Assembly: GCF_002013915.1 (NCBI RefSeq) | Contig: NZ_MBTF01000001.1 | Span: forward strand, 558,001 to 622,000 | Length of the DNA: 64,000 nt | Direction of reading: 5' to 3' | From: Mucilaginibacter pedocola | GTDB taxonomy: Bacteria; Bacteroidota; Bacteroidia; Sphingobacteriales; Sphingobacteriaceae | In this document: positions 34,105-42,800 of the stretch, in pieces | How the letters are laid out: each line of letters begins with the position of its first letter | Numbering within the stretch: position 1 is the stretch's first letter | Translations under genes and position numbers: made by a program | Notes under the pieces: generated by a model | Told to the model about the DNA's origin: nothing | The model's database searches: none | Seen by the model: the letters and a program-made list of their open reading frames with translations, nothing else

Positions 34105-34252
34105 GGCGGGCTATCGCCCGCCCATTTTAGGACGCCCCCTGTTTTCGTATTGTCGATGTTATGCGTTGAAAACAGGGGGCGCTAGATTTGGAAATTCATG
34201 CATATATCCCCTAATGAACAACTGTTCAGACCTTACCAGATCAATTTCCAAA
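34105..34252. repeat. Cluster of inverted repeats between the transfer region and the fluoride operon
   Basis: Four inverted repeats lie in 148 bases. GGCGGGC/GCCCGCC at 34105-34122 has a 4-base loop. A perfect 14-base pair CGCCCCCTGTTTTC/GAAAACAGGGGGCG spans 34133-34181 with a 21-base loop. TTTGGAAATT/AATTTCCAAA spans 34187-34252 and encloses TGAACA-AC-TGTTCA at 34215-34228. No gene is visible from 34060 to 34615 apart from the riboswitch. The cluster could be a recombination or attachment site, an oriT, or terminators left at a cargo boundary. Confidence 0.55.
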
Positions 34253-34377
34253 CTGAATACAAAACTGTGTCCGATTTGAAATCGCCCAATTACCGGGAGC
34301 TAAATAACGCTTTACTACAACATGCGATAGCATAAATATTTTTTAAAAACAAATCGCTGTTTATTTGTTTATGATTT

Positions 34378-34433
34378 AAACGGAAATGGTGTCTTCCGTT
34401 CAAAATAACCGCCTCGTGCTGATGACGCCTACA
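34378..34433 (+). promoter_or_regulatory. Fluoride riboswitch (crcB motif)
   Basis: The sequence has the parts of the fluoride aptamer in order. ACGGAA (34380-34385) and TTCCGT (34394-34399) form P1 around ATGGTGTC. An A-rich linker (CAAAATAACC) follows, and then the conserved CTGATGACGCC (34419-34429), whose GACGCC can pair with GGTGTC of the P1 loop to make the pseudoknot, with one wobble pair. The genes downstream (CLC-F, CrcB, enolase, UspA, DUF190) are those known to be under this riboswitch. A -7-like TTTATTTG lies just upstream (about 34360-34367). Confidence 0.9.
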
Positions 34434-34484
34434 ATTATAGCATAGATAAAACCTTGCAGGTCTTGTCGTGAACATTATTGTAGG
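34428..34484 (+). promoter_or_regulatory. Possible expression platform of the fluoride riboswitch
   Basis: CCTACAAT at 34428-34435 is the reverse complement of ATTGTAGG at 34477-34484. The first arm overlaps the 3' end of the aptamer (ACGCCTAC), so forming this long hairpin would compete with the ligand-bound pseudoknot. About 130 bases separate it from the enolase start, with no further feature that I can support. Confidence 0.5.
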
Positions 34485-34615
34485 TGAATGATCAGCGGTA
34501 CACTAATCCCTTTTCTATTCCGTCTCGCATTTAGTCAGGTCACCTCCCTGCTCATTGTTCCGGCATCAGTTCATGGTTTTATCCATACGATTTAAACTTT
34601 TAAAAACAACATAAA

Positions 34616-35893
34616 ATGAAAATCAAGAACATTATGGCCAGGGAAGTTTTGGACTCAAGAGGCAACCCGACCGTTGAAGCCGAGATCACTCTAGAAGATG
34701 GATCCACAGCAAGAGGGATCTCACCATCGGGTGCCAGCACTGGTGAGAAAGAAGCGGTGGAACTACGCGATGGCGACCAAAGCCGTTATCAGGGCAAGGG
34801 CGTTGAAAAAGCAGTGGCTGGAATCAATCAGGAAGTTAAGCGCACGGTTATCGGCTCTGCATTTGCGGATCAGGTAGCCTTTGACCAAGTGCTGATCGAC
34901 TTGGACGGAACACCCAATAAGGCTCGGTTAGGCGCTAACGCCATTCTGGCCGCTTCGATCGCCTTTGCGCGGGTGAACGCTGTGTCCAAAAAGATCCCGC
35001 TTTACCGTCAGCTTATCGAACGCGATACGTATGTGATGCCGGTCCCGTGCATGAATGTGATTAACGGTGGACGTCATGCAGACAATAACTTGGATTTTCA
35101 GGAATTCATGATCGCTCCGCACAACGCGCCGTCCTTTAAGGAAAGCATCCGTATGGGCGAAGAAGTATTCCATAGCTTGCGCGGCTTGCTTAAAAGCAAA
35201 GGTTATTATACCGGTGTAGGCGATGAAGGCGGCTTCGCTCCAAATTTAAAATCTAACGAAGAGGCAATGGAGGTGATACTGGAAGCTATTCAAAAAGCGG
35301 GGTACAAACCGGGTGCGGATATCTCCATCTGCCTTGACCCCGCCACCAGCGAAATGTGGCAAGACGGTAAATACCTGTTTTATAAAAGCGATCAGCGCCA
35401 GCTTAGTACCGAAGAGTTGATTACGTTGTGGGATAAATGGATCAAACAGTATCCGATAGTATTATTAGAAGATGGATTGGGCGAGAATGACTGGAAAGGC
35501 TGGAAACAAATGACAGCCGCTTTGGGCAATAAAGTTGAACTGGTTGGTGACGATATTTTCTGCACTAATCCTGCTATCATTGCCGAAGGAATCAGGGAAG
35601 GTATTGGTAACAGTGTATTGATCAAATTAAATCAGATTGGCACCATTACGGAAACATTGGAGGCTGTGAAACTGGCCCAAGCTAATAATTACAACTGCTT
35701 TATCTCTCATAGGAGCGGTGAAACTGAAGACACTACCATCGCCGACTTGGTTGTTGCTACTAACGCCGGGCACATCAAAACCGGCAGCGGATGCCGATCC
35801 GAACGCATTTCCAAATTCAATCAGTTACTACGTATAGAAGAAGAATTAGGCGCTAAAGCGTCGTTTGCTGGCATAAAAACCTTTAAAATATGA
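34616..35893 (+). CDS. eno: Enolase, fluoride-operon copy
   Basis: This 425-residue enolase is full length. It has the catalytic and Mg-binding motifs SGASTGEKEA near residue 40, GDEGGFAPNL near 203, LEDGLGENDWKGW, LVGDDIFCTNP, KLNQIGTITET and SHRSGETEDT. It converts 2-phosphoglycerate to phosphoenolpyruvate. Fluoride inhibits enolase, and extra enolase genes under fluoride riboswitches are known, so this is probably a dose- or resistance-giving second copy rather than the housekeeping gene. Small departures from the usual sequence are seen (IKTGSGCRSER, and FCTNPAIIAEG). Its stop overlaps the CLC start (ATGA at 35890-35893). Confidence 0.95.
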   Translation: MKIKNIMAREVLDSRGNPTVEAEITLEDGSTARGISPSGASTGEKEAVELRDGDQSRYQGKGVEKAVAGINQEVKRTVIGSAFADQVAFDQVLIDLDGTPNKARLGANAILAASIAFARVNAVSKKIPLYRQLIERDTYVMPVPCMNVINGGRHADNNLDFQEFMIAPHNAPSFKESIRMGEEVFHSLRGLLKSKGYYTGVGDEGGFAPNLKSNEEAMEVILEAIQKAGYKPGADISICLDPATSEMWQDGKYLFYKSDQRQLSTEELITLWDKWIKQYPIVLLEDGLGENDWKGWKQMTAALGNKVELVGDDIFCTNPAIIAEGIREGIGNSVLIKLNQIGTITETLEAVKLAQANNYNCFISHRSGETEDTTIADLVVATNAGHIKTGSGCRSERISKFNQLLRIEEELGAKASFAGIKTFKI

Positions 35894-37302
35894 TCGGGAA
35901 AATGGATGACAATGCGATAAACCTGAAGGAACATTACGCCATCTTAAAACACCTGTTTAAATGGACGGTTTTGGTAATTCCTATAGCGCTGGTGATCGGC
36001 AGTATGATCGCTTTCTTTTTATGGATTTTGGGCGCCGCTATTCATTTCCGCTTCGCGCATTTCTGGCTGCTTTTTCTGCTGCCATTAGCGGGTGTACTTA
36101 TTCATTTTATATATCAATCAGTTGGCAAATCTTCCGAAAAGGGAAATAATTTGATTATGGAGCAGATCCACGAAGCTGGTGGCGGTGTGCCTAAACGCAT
36201 GGCTCCTATCATTTTGATTACAACGGTAATAACTCATTTATTCGGCGGCTCTGCCGGCCGTGAAGGCACGGCAGTGCAAATTGGCGGTAGTATCGCTTCT
36301 ATGTTTGGTAACTGGTTCAGATTGAAAGGCCCGGATATGCGCATGGTATTAACCGCTGGCGTAGCCGCAGGTTTTGGGGCTGTCTTCGGCACTCCGGTTA
36401 CCGGTGCAATATTCGCGATGGAAGTACTCACTATCGGGAAGATACAATATGACGCCTTAATTCCCGCTTTGATCGCCGCAGTTATCGGCGACATGACGGT
36501 GTCTGCCTGGCATATTACACATGTGCATTATCATATCGACACCTTACCGGCCTATGCGCCGCTTATGGTGTCCGATCTATTTCATTTTGATCTGTTATTG
36601 TTATTAAAGGTTATTGTAGCATCGGCAGCGTTCGGGTTAGCCAGTTATCTTTTTGCCGGTATGGTGCATGAGATCAAAACGATATGCGGTAAGCTTTTTA
36701 AGCATAAATGGATGATCCCGGTTTTTGGAGGCCTGCTCATTATCGGGTTTTATTTTATTAACGGCAAGCCCGATTATTTAAGTTTAGGTGTTGATGCGGA
36801 GCATGCAGGGGCAGTAACTATACCCTCAGCTTTTCACGCTGGCGGATCAGATACCTGGAGTTGGCTCTGGAAAACCATCTACACCACGGTAACATTAGGC
36901 ACCGGGTTTAAGGGCGGCGAGGTAACACCATTGTTTTATATCGGCGCAACGCTGGGCAATACACTCTCTGTAATGATGAATGCCCCTGTAAGCCTTTTTG
37001 CCGCGTTGGGATTTACTGCAGTATTTGCCGGTGCTACAAATACACCTCTTGCCTGTACGTTTATGGGCATCGAGCTTTTTGGCGGCGAACATGCGCTATT
37101 ATTTGCCGTGGCTTGTTTTACCGCTTATTTCTTTAGTGGGCATTCCGGCATATATAGTTCGCAACGGATTGCAGTCCCAAAGATATTTGAAGACGAGTAT
37201 GCGGATGAGGCTACACTTTCAGAATCTATGAAGCGAAGAGGATATTTACATCAAAAGTTAAGTAAATACCACATCTCTTTAAAAAGTAAAAATCATGAAT
37301 AA
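35890..37302 (+). CDS. CLC-F type fluoride/proton antiporter
   Basis: This 470-residue CLC-family membrane protein carries the gating glutamate in SAGREGTAVQIGG (Glu125). The chloride-channel sequence GSGIP is replaced by KGNNLIM at residues 84-90, and the later filter reads GFKGGEVTPLF. Loss of the chloride-coordinating serine with nearby Met is what distinguishes fluoride-exporting CLC-F proteins. About ten membrane segments are seen, and there are no CBS domains. Position under a fluoride riboswitch and next to crcB makes fluoride export the best reading. The start ATG overlaps the enolase stop, with a second ATG four codons later. Confidence 0.9.
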   Translation: MIGKMDDNAINLKEHYAILKHLFKWTVLVIPIALVIGSMIAFFLWILGAAIHFRFAHFWLLFLLPLAGVLIHFIYQSVGKSSEKGNNLIMEQIHEAGGGVPKRMAPIILITTVITHLFGGSAGREGTAVQIGGSIASMFGNWFRLKGPDMRMVLTAGVAAGFGAVFGTPVTGAIFAMEVLTIGKIQYDALIPALIAAVIGDMTVSAWHITHVHYHIDTLPAYAPLMVSDLFHFDLLLLLKVIVASAAFGLASYLFAGMVHEIKTICGKLFKHKWMIPVFGGLLIIGFYFINGKPDYLSLGVDAEHAGAVTIPSAFHAGGSDTWSWLWKTIYTTVTLGTGFKGGEVTPLFYIGATLGNTLSVMMNAPVSLFAALGFTAVFAGATNTPLACTFMGIELFGGEHALLFAVACFTAYFFSGHSGIYSSQRIAVPKIFEDEYADEATLSESMKRRGYLHQKLSKYHISLKSKNHE

Positions 37303-37660
37303 GGCAAGCATTGTTGAACAGACTTATGGCAAACTGCAGATATACGTGCAGCCAAAAGAAAAAGTACAGCCAATGGGATTTATGCACAGATTGCGATCCA
37401 GGCAATTGTACCGCGAACTGGTAAAATATGCAAAGGATGACCAATTAATGAATGCATCCGTTTACCAAACCCATCATGGATATTCCATGCATGGTAAGAT
37501 AAGCAGTCATCATGTGGAACTGGCAAATGAGGAAGTGACTATGTGCGTGGAAATGATAGATGAAAAAGAAAAACTGGAGGAATTTTGCATTAAACATGCA
37601 GATCTTTTAAAAGGAAAAATGATCGTTTTCAAACCAGTGGAATTTTGGCAAATTAAGTAA
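37295..37660 (+). CDS. DUF190 protein
   Basis: This 121-residue protein belongs to the DUF190 family (PII-like small proteins), with YGKLQIYVQPKEK and YRELVKYAKDDQLMNASVYQTHHGYSMHG (the latter at about 33-60). DUF190 genes are regularly found with crcB. The gene overlaps the end of the CLC gene by 8 bases and precedes crcB by 5 bases. It probably modulates the exporter; the ligand is unknown. Confidence 0.9.
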   Translation: MNKASIVEQTYGKLQIYVQPKEKVQPMGFMHRLRSRQLYRELVKYAKDDQLMNASVYQTHHGYSMHGKISSHHVELANEEVTMCVEMIDEKEKLEEFCIKHADLLKGKMIVFKPVEFWQIK

Positions 37661-37665
37661 CGTAG

Positions 37666-38040
37666 ATGAGGGCAGCACTATTAGTATTTTTAGGAGGGGG
37701 CTTTGGCAGTTTAGGGCGCTACTTTGTTAATCGTTGGATAGTCGGGCTGATTACCTCTGCCTTTCCCTACGGAACTTTCCTCGTCAATGTCACGGGTTGT
37801 TTCTTAATTGGTTTCTTTGTTTTTGCAGCTGATAAGGGAGATGTCAATTCGCAATACTGGCGGTTGTTCCTGGTTACAGGGTTATGTGGCGGCTATACAA
37901 CATTTTCGTCTTTCTCTTTCGAAAATGTTCAATTAGTGAGTAATCATCAGTTGTTTATCATGCTCGTTTACACTATGGGTAGCATTCTGCTTGGCTTTGT
38001 TGCTACTTACATAGGAATATTATTGGCACGAAATATTTAA
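37666..38040 (+). CDS. crcB: Fluoride channel CrcB/Fluc
   Basis: This 124-residue protein has four membrane helices and the family motifs GGGFGSLGRYF, GTFLVNVTGCFLIG and GLCGGYTTFSSFSFE. Fluc channels are dual-topology dimers that release fluoride. Full length for the family. Having both a CLC-F antiporter and CrcB in one operon gives two export routes. Confidence 0.95.
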   Translation: MRAALLVFLGGGFGSLGRYFVNRWIVGLITSAFPYGTFLVNVTGCFLIGFFVFAADKGDVNSQYWRLFLVTGLCGGYTTFSSFSFENVQLVSNHQLFIMLVYTMGSILLGFVATYIGILLARNI

Positions 38041-38051
38041 AATATCAGATA

Positions 38052-38492
38052 ATGAATTATCATAGAATCTTGATCGTAACAGAAGATAACCCCTCAGCGC
38101 TGAAGGCTGCGCGGTGTGGTTATGAATTAGCTATGCAATTAAAGGCAAAGGTTGCTTTAGTTGGCGTGGTAGAACAAGGCCTTTTGGAAGGTGATGTTGA
38201 TGCCGGGATATTTCCCGCGCAAGGAGCCCAATCTTTAAAAAAGGACATGGAAGTGTTTTTGGAGAAAATTGAAAAAGACTACAGCCAGGGTACAGATACC
38301 GAGCGTTTCGCACCGGCGGGCGAAATACAAGCCACCATTCTTCAATTGGCCAAAGAATGGGAAGCTGATCTGATTGTGGCAGGAACACATGGCCGCAAAG
38401 GACTAAACCGGCTGTTAATGGGGAGTATGGCTGAGGGTATCCTACGCGAATCCACCATCCCGGTATTTATTGTGCCTATGGATAAGGCTTGA
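38052..38492 (+). CDS. Universal stress protein UspA
   Basis: This 146-residue protein has the UspA fold: an N-terminal RILIVTEDNPSALKAARCGYELA and the C-terminal ATP-binding motif VAGTHGRKGLNRLLMGSMAEGILRES, split here by position (residues 113-138). It is 11 bases after crcB and closes the fluoride operon. UspA genes are among those reported under fluoride riboswitches. Confidence 0.92.
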   Translation: MNYHRILIVTEDNPSALKAARCGYELAMQLKAKVALVGVVEQGLLEGDVDAGIFPAQGAQSLKKDMEVFLEKIEKDYSQGTDTERFAPAGEIQATILQLAKEWEADLIVAGTHGRKGLNRLLMGSMAEGILRESTIPVFIVPMDKA

Positions 38493-38550
38493 TGCATTTT
38501 TGTTCTTTAGGTAGCTTTCGGTTACTAATAATAATAAGATACTATTAATT

Positions 38551-39240
38551 ATGAAAATATTGATCGTTGAAGATGAGCCGGAACTTTTGCAAAGCATGCG
38601 TTTGTTCCTAAATAGCCAGGGCTATCGTTGTGAAGTAGCGGAAACCTACGAAACCGCCAGTGAAAAGATCATAGATGATATTTTTGATTGTATCATACTT
38701 GATATCTCACTGCCTGGCGGTAATGGTTTTGATTTGGTAAAACTGGTCAAAAAGCTTAAAAAAGATGATGGTGTGATCATTGTTTCAGCCTTCAATGAAT
38801 TGGATAATAAATTAAACGGTCTGAAGCTCGGCGCCGATGATTATTTGGCTAAACCTTTCCATCTAGCAGAGTTAAGCGCCAGGCTACATGCGATTATTCG
38901 CCGCCGGAATTTTAGTGGTGCCGAAGTTTTTGAGCATAACGAACTGCGCGTTCAAGTTGAAGATAAAATGGTATTTGTGCATAACAAAGCACTTTTATTA
39001 AACAAGAAGGAATTAGACCTGCTGTTGTTTCTGATCGCCAACAAGAAACGTGTCATCTCAAAATCCGCCATTTCACAACATCTTTCCCAAAATGAAAGTG
39101 GCTATTACCGTGGTTATGATGTGATATATGCTCATATGAAAAATTTGAAGAAGAAACTGACCGATGCAGGGTGCCGCGATTATATTAAAACCATTTATGG
39201 CGTAGGATATAAACTTGACTGTGATGAGGCTACTGACTAA
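38551..39240 (+). CDS. OmpR-family response regulator
   Basis: This 229-residue protein has a receiver (phospho-acceptor Asp in CIILDISLPGG near residue 52, Lys in YLAKPFH near 102) and a winged-helix output domain (about 130-225, with NKKELDLLLFL and YDVIYAHMKNLKKKL). It overlaps the following histidine kinase and probably controls the efflux genes downstream. Confidence 0.93.
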   Translation: MKILIVEDEPELLQSMRLFLNSQGYRCEVAETYETASEKIIDDIFDCIILDISLPGGNGFDLVKLVKKLKKDDGVIIVSAFNELDNKLNGLKLGADDYLAKPFHLAELSARLHAIIRRRNFSGAEVFEHNELRVQVEDKMVFVHNKALLLNKKELDLLLFLIANKKRVISKSAISQHLSQNESGYYRGYDVIYAHMKNLKKKLTDAGCRDYIKTIYGVGYKLDCDEATD

Positions 39241-40483
39241 AACCTCCAGGTTACTGCTGGGTTATGCGATTGTTGTACTATTGGTAAGTATCCCACTTTT
39301 TTATTTTGTAATTGAGCAATTGTATTATCAGGACATAGATGATGCATTAAGGTTACGGAAAGAGGAGTTGACCATCAGGACTAAAGAGTTAAAAAGCGAT
39401 CGGGATGTTGCCCTATGGTTGGCAATGGATAATGATGTTAAGATCAGTTCATCTGCTCCACCACTCCGCGATTCTATTTACCCTAAACTGTATCAGGACA
39501 CCTTAGCGCATGAAATGGAGCCTTACCGGGAGCTGGCTACAGCGCTGCAAGTGAATCACAAAATATATCATGCGACCATTCGCCGGTCCTTGGTTGAAAG
39601 CCAGGACCTCATTGTTGGCATTGCTGAAGTACAAGGAATTTTGCTAATCATCCTTTTCATCGGATGGCTGCTGATCAACAGGAATATATCTAAAAAAATA
39701 TGGAAACCATTTGACCGGATCATTGACTGGCTGCAAAACTATCAGGTTGATAAAGAACAATCCTTAATCTATCCAAATTCCGGGATCGTAGAGTTTGACC
39801 AGTTGAATAGGGTAGTGAACGACTTGGTCAGTAAAAATAAAAAGACCTATTTAGATCAAAAGAACTTTATTGAAAACGCCTCGCACGAAATGCAAACACC
39901 TGTGGCCATTTTGCAGTCTAAACTTGATCTGCTGCTTCAATCTCAAGGTCTGACTGCAGAACAAGCGCATCACCTGCAATCATCGTATGAGGTAATTGAG
40001 CGTTTAACTCATTTAAATCAGAGTTTGTTATTGTTATCCAGGATTGAAAATCAGCAATTCCCTGATCTGGTTGAGATAAGTGTAAAAGCGACCGTTGCAA
40101 AAGTACTTAAACATCTTGAGGCGTTGATAGACGACAAACCAGTCAGCCTAAATGTCGAATTACATGGAGACAAAATGCTTCATGGGCATCCGGTCTTGAT
40201 AGAAATATTACTCTCCAACCTCATCACCAATGCCGTTCATCATACGTCTGCGAACGGATATATCCATATTTCTAATACCGATCACTGTTTTTTGATCGAA
40301 AATTCCGGCACACCGCTTCCGTTTGATCAAAGCAAGCTATTTTCCCGGTTCGGAAAACAGAACATAAACCGCCATGGTGTTGGTTTGGGTTTGGCCATAG
40401 CGTACGAGATAAGCCAGCTTTACCGACTGAAATTAAATTATCAGTTTAAAAAACATATGCATCAATTTTCAATCAATTTTTAG
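39224..40483 (+). CDS. Sensor histidine kinase (HisKA type)
   Basis: This 419-residue kinase has two membrane helices (about 8-28 and 137-155) around a periplasmic sensor region of about 105 residues. The H-box is ENASHEMQTPVAIL at about 217-230, and the ATPase part has NLITNAVHHT and a GVGLGLAIAYEI box. The start at 39224 is chosen; an ATG at 39215 in the same frame is also possible. It overlaps the response regulator stop by 17 bases. Confidence 0.93.
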   Translation: MRLLTKTSRLLLGYAIVVLLVSIPLFYFVIEQLYYQDIDDALRLRKEELTIRTKELKSDRDVALWLAMDNDVKISSSAPPLRDSIYPKLYQDTLAHEMEPYRELATALQVNHKIYHATIRRSLVESQDLIVGIAEVQGILLIILFIGWLLINRNISKKIWKPFDRIIDWLQNYQVDKEQSLIYPNSGIVEFDQLNRVVNDLVSKNKKTYLDQKNFIENASHEMQTPVAILQSKLDLLLQSQGLTAEQAHHLQSSYEVIERLTHLNQSLLLLSRIENQQFPDLVEISVKATVAKVLKHLEALIDDKPVSLNVELHGDKMLHGHPVLIEILLSNLITNAVHHTSANGYIHISNTDHCFLIENSGTPLPFDQSKLFSRFGKQNINRHGVGLGLAIAYEISQLYRLKLNYQFKKHMHQFSINF

Positions 40484-40539
40484 CATTTCAGAAACTTTTC
40501 AGAATGTCCGGCCACATTTGAGGTGGTTAAAGCGACATC

Positions 40540-41511
40540 ATGAAGAGATTAATATTACTTCCGGCTTTTTTATTATCAGTATATACAGGAATTGCGCAAG
40601 AAAAACTCAAATTAATCAATACCGTCCCCCTTCCGGCGGTTAGAGGAAGTTTTGACCTGATGGCCTGTGATATTGGTGGTCATCGCCTATTTCTTTCAGC
40701 TCAAGACGATCATTCAGTGCAAGTGATCGATTGGCAAAAAGGTAAATTGATCAGAAGTCTGCCTGGCTTTAACGAACCCAAGTGGTGCTTTTACGACCCC
40801 GAAACAGCCTTTCTTTATGTGGCAACAGGTAAAGACGGTAAGATTACTGCCCTTAATAGCCATAATTTTCAAATCGTAAAAACTTACACTTTCCGGGAAA
40901 AATGCAACAATCTAAGGTACGACGCGCAAACACGTCAGCTTTTTGTAGGCATTGGCGATACTTTCGGCTCTATCGGGATCATCGACCTGCGGCGGCAAAA
41001 GATCATTGGACAGATCCCACTGGCAGGTTACCCCAAACAGTTTGAATTAACCAGCCAGCGCATCTATGCTAATGTTCCGGGCGAAGGGCTGGTGCAGGTG
41101 ATCGACCGCAAAACGTCAAGGATAGTCGCCAGCTGGAAGATATCGCCATCAAATGACAATGTGCCTATGGCGCTTGACCGCGAACATCAGCTACTCTACA
41201 TTGGATGCACTGGTGGCCGTTTGGTAGTATACGATGTTTCATGCGGAAAACAAGCAGACGCGATATCCATAAATAAAGATGCAGATGGCATTTATTTAGA
41301 CCCAAAGCGCCAACGGCTGTATGTGTCTTGTGGCGAAGGATTGATAGATATCGTTGGAATAGAAAAACAACGTTTGGCTAACATTGGCCAGGTAACAACG
41401 CGAGTTGGCGCAGGCACGTCTTTATTCATCCACCAACTTGACCGATATGTGCTCGCTTTGCCTCAGACGAGCGATCAGCCTGCGGCGATCCAGATCTATC
41501 AACCGATGTAA
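40540..41511 (+). CDS. Secreted YncE-like beta-propeller protein
   Basis: This 323-residue protein has a signal peptide (to about AQ, residue 19) and repeated WD40/YVTN-like blades (GGHRLFLSAQDDHSVQVID, AFLYVATGKDGKITALN, QRLYVSCGEGLIDIVG). It lies at the head of the efflux genes and its stop overlaps the TolC-like start. The role is unknown; beta-propellers often bind proteins or metals in the periplasm. Confidence 0.85.
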   Translation: MKRLILLPAFLLSVYTGIAQEKLKLINTVPLPAVRGSFDLMACDIGGHRLFLSAQDDHSVQVIDWQKGKLIRSLPGFNEPKWCFYDPETAFLYVATGKDGKITALNSHNFQIVKTYTFREKCNNLRYDAQTRQLFVGIGDTFGSIGIIDLRRQKIIGQIPLAGYPKQFELTSQRIYANVPGEGLVQVIDRKTSRIVASWKISPSNDNVPMALDREHQLLYIGCTGGRLVVYDVSCGKQADAISINKDADGIYLDPKRQRLYVSCGEGLIDIVGIEKQRLANIGQVTTRVGAGTSLFIHQLDRYVLALPQTSDQPAAIQIYQPM

Positions 41512-42800
41512 TGGCCATGAGATATCTATTGATCTTTTTTATATTGATGTGCCTGTGCTCAGGATCACTGAAGGCGCAGTCGAAACTGGATGATTTCCTT
41601 GAACTGAGTTACACCAATAGCCCACTGCTCAATGATGCCAGGAATCAGCAGGTGGTCAATCAGGCAGAAGCAGAACGGATACGCGCATTAACCACCAAAT
41701 CACAATTAAGCCTTAATGCCAATTATCTCTTTGCACCGGTATATGTTACCGACGCCGGACATAAGGGCTTTGATATTAATTCCGGCGGCGCTACCAATTA
41801 TTACGGATACGACCTCGGTGCGACAAATGGCGGAAGCTTGCAAGGATTACTGGTGGCTAACCAACCTTTGTTCGCCGGCTGGCGGGCCGATATTTTAGCA
41901 GCACAATCGCTGGTTAACGCACAGATCAATCAAAACACCGCCAAGTTAACCCGTCACGATCTTGAAAAGGCCATTACCGACCAGTATATGTTCTGCCTGC
42001 TCGACAAAAAGCAGATTGGTAACTCCATGGCCAATATGAAGATCATCGATCAGCAGCGCTTGATCGTCAAAAAACTTGTGAATGCCAGTTTGCTTAAAAA
42101 CTCCGACCTCATCCTATTAAATATCGAATACGAATACAACCAGAATATTTTACTGGCCTATCGGGCAGCTTATCACAAGGACCTGTTGGAGCTGAGGGTA
42201 ATGAGCGGCAGCCGCGATACAGCGGAGGTGGAATTGGAGCCCTTGGAAATAAAGTTAAAAACGCGGGTTGACCGATCCGCCTACCTGGAAAAATTCAGAC
42301 TGGACAGCCTTGGTTTAGTTGCAACCCAAAATGCTTTTGAAACCAAATACCGACCGCAGATAAGTGTTTTCGGCAATACGGGGCTTAATGCCACACATTT
42401 CAATAATCTTTATGATCGCTTCGGGTTGGGCGCAGGTTTAAGCCTGACATGGAGCATTCTGGATGGACATCAGAAAGAGATTACCCGTCGTAAAACAATG
42501 CTACAGCTGCAAACGGTTGCTTTTAATAAAAGTACCGCGCAACTGCAAAACGATCTTCGCAAAAAGCAGGCGCTGGATGAACTTATGTCCTACGATGGCA
42601 GGGTAAAAAACCAGCAAAAACAGCTGAGTGATTACGAGTCATTATTGAGCAGTTACCGCACACAGATCATCCAGGCCCAGCTGTCGGTGATCGATTTTAT
42701 TAATGTTCTGAAGAACCGCACAACTGCACAGCGAGATCTGCTGCAACTGGAAACCAACCGAAACTTATTGATCAACGCCTATAACTACTGGAACTGGTAA
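41511..42800 (+). CDS. TolC-family outer-membrane efflux protein
   Basis: This 429-residue protein has a signal peptide (MAMRYLLIFFILMCLCSGS to KAQ, about residue 23) and the paired coiled-coil repeats of TolC-like channels. The conserved GLSLTWSILDGHQKE near residue 309 and the C-terminal QLSVIDFINVLKNRTTAQRDLL place it in the family. It forms the exit duct with the adaptor and pump encoded next. It overlaps the neighbours at both ends by one base. Confidence 0.88.
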   Translation: MAMRYLLIFFILMCLCSGSLKAQSKLDDFLELSYTNSPLLNDARNQQVVNQAEAERIRALTTKSQLSLNANYLFAPVYVTDAGHKGFDINSGGATNYYGYDLGATNGGSLQGLLVANQPLFAGWRADILAAQSLVNAQINQNTAKLTRHDLEKAITDQYMFCLLDKKQIGNSMANMKIIDQQRLIVKKLVNASLLKNSDLILLNIEYEYNQNILLAYRAAYHKDLLELRVMSGSRDTAEVELEPLEIKLKTRVDRSAYLEKFRLDSLGLVATQNAFETKYRPQISVFGNTGLNATHFNNLYDRFGLGAGLSLTWSILDGHQKEITRRKTMLQLQTVAFNKSTAQLQNDLRKKQALDELMSYDGRVKNQQKQLSDYESLLSSYRTQIIQAQLSVIDFINVLKNRTTAQRDLLQLETNRNLLINAYNYWNW

